Notes under the pieces: model-generated
Database searches by the model: none
What the model saw: only the letters and a program-made list of their open reading frames with translations
What the model was told of the DNA's origin: nothing
Assembly: GCA_900544135.1 (NCBI GenBank)
Contig: UQTU01000011.1
Span: 1-64,000, forward strand
Length of the DNA: 64,000 bases
DNA from: an uncultured Collinsella sp.
GTDB lineage: Bacteria; Actinomycetota; Coriobacteriia; Coriobacteriales; Coriobacteriaceae
Direction of reading: 5' to 3'
Made by a program: the position numbers and the translations under genes
Part shown: piece after piece, positions 63,967-64,000 of the stretch
Numbering within the stretch: position 1 is the stretch's first letter
How the letters are laid out: each line of letters begins with the position of its first letter

Positions 63967-64000
63967 TATAATGCTCGTGTTGCAACCAAAAAGAGGAACG
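63967..64000 (+). promoter_or_regulatory. Plus-strand promoter and ribosome site of a gene beyond the right edge
   Basis: TATAAT at 63967-63972 and AAAGAGGAACG at the very end suggest a plus-strand gene starting just outside the window, divergent from moeA. Confidence 0.5.

Overview
The window is GC-rich and almost fully coding, with most genes on the minus strand. The gene content points to an anaerobic gut member of the Coriobacteriia, most like Collinsella. It carries a Hyf-type formate hydrogenlyase, a full selenocysteine toolkit, molybdenum-cofactor genes, NADP-type glutamate dehydrogenase and no respiratory oxidase. The genus is an inference from gene content; no rRNA is present.

Layout. 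1-2700: start of a surface-polysaccharide operon (minus strand) led by a NusG paralogue, with a promoter lying between two perfect 15-bp inverted repeats (possible invertible promoter). 2689-5122: thrS and a zinc-ribbon membrane protein. 5419-8638 (plus): glycerol-3-phosphate-dehydrogenase-like flavoprotein, a second flavoprotein and a DUF1667 protein. 8867-18542: M24 peptidase, folC, valS, clpX, clpP, tig, tRNA-Leu. 18683-25606: selenium/molybdenum hydroxylase pair, gdhA, a DUF3343 protein, mobA and tRNA-Sec. 25757-31372: selB, selA and an orphan molybdopterin oxidoreductase. 31495-46903: formate channel, hydrogenase maturation genes, a nine-subunit Hyf-like hydrogenase, selenocysteine formate dehydrogenase and a HydN-like ferredoxin. 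47331-49728: RelB/PIN toxin-antitoxin pair, an AbiEi-like protein, tRNA-Gly and tRNA-Pro. 49820-57949: brnQ, then a minus-strand cluster of two HgdB/YjiM-like iron-sulfur proteins, their activase (frameshifted at a G7 tract), selenoprotein SelD, YedF, DUF3343 and a cysteine desulfurase. 58380-63793: modABC, moaB, moeA.

How it fits together. SelD makes selenophosphate. SelA, SelB and tRNA-Sec insert selenocysteine into FdhF and into SelD itself. ModABC, MoaB, MoeA and MobA supply molybdenum cofactor to FdhF, the orphan oxidoreductase and the hydroxylase. FdhF and the Hyf complex turn formate into CO2 and H2, with four antiporter-like or quinone-site-like membrane subunits that suggest ion pumping. 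FocA moves formate.

Unexplained structure. Six copies of a 63-67 bp palindrome sit between genes, and the variant copies change both arms together. At least five further long palindromes (93-138 bp) occupy other gaps. The strongest candidates for new biology are the possible invertible promoter next to the NusG-like gene, the palindrome families, and the selenium-linked HgdB-like operon with its G7 frameshift.
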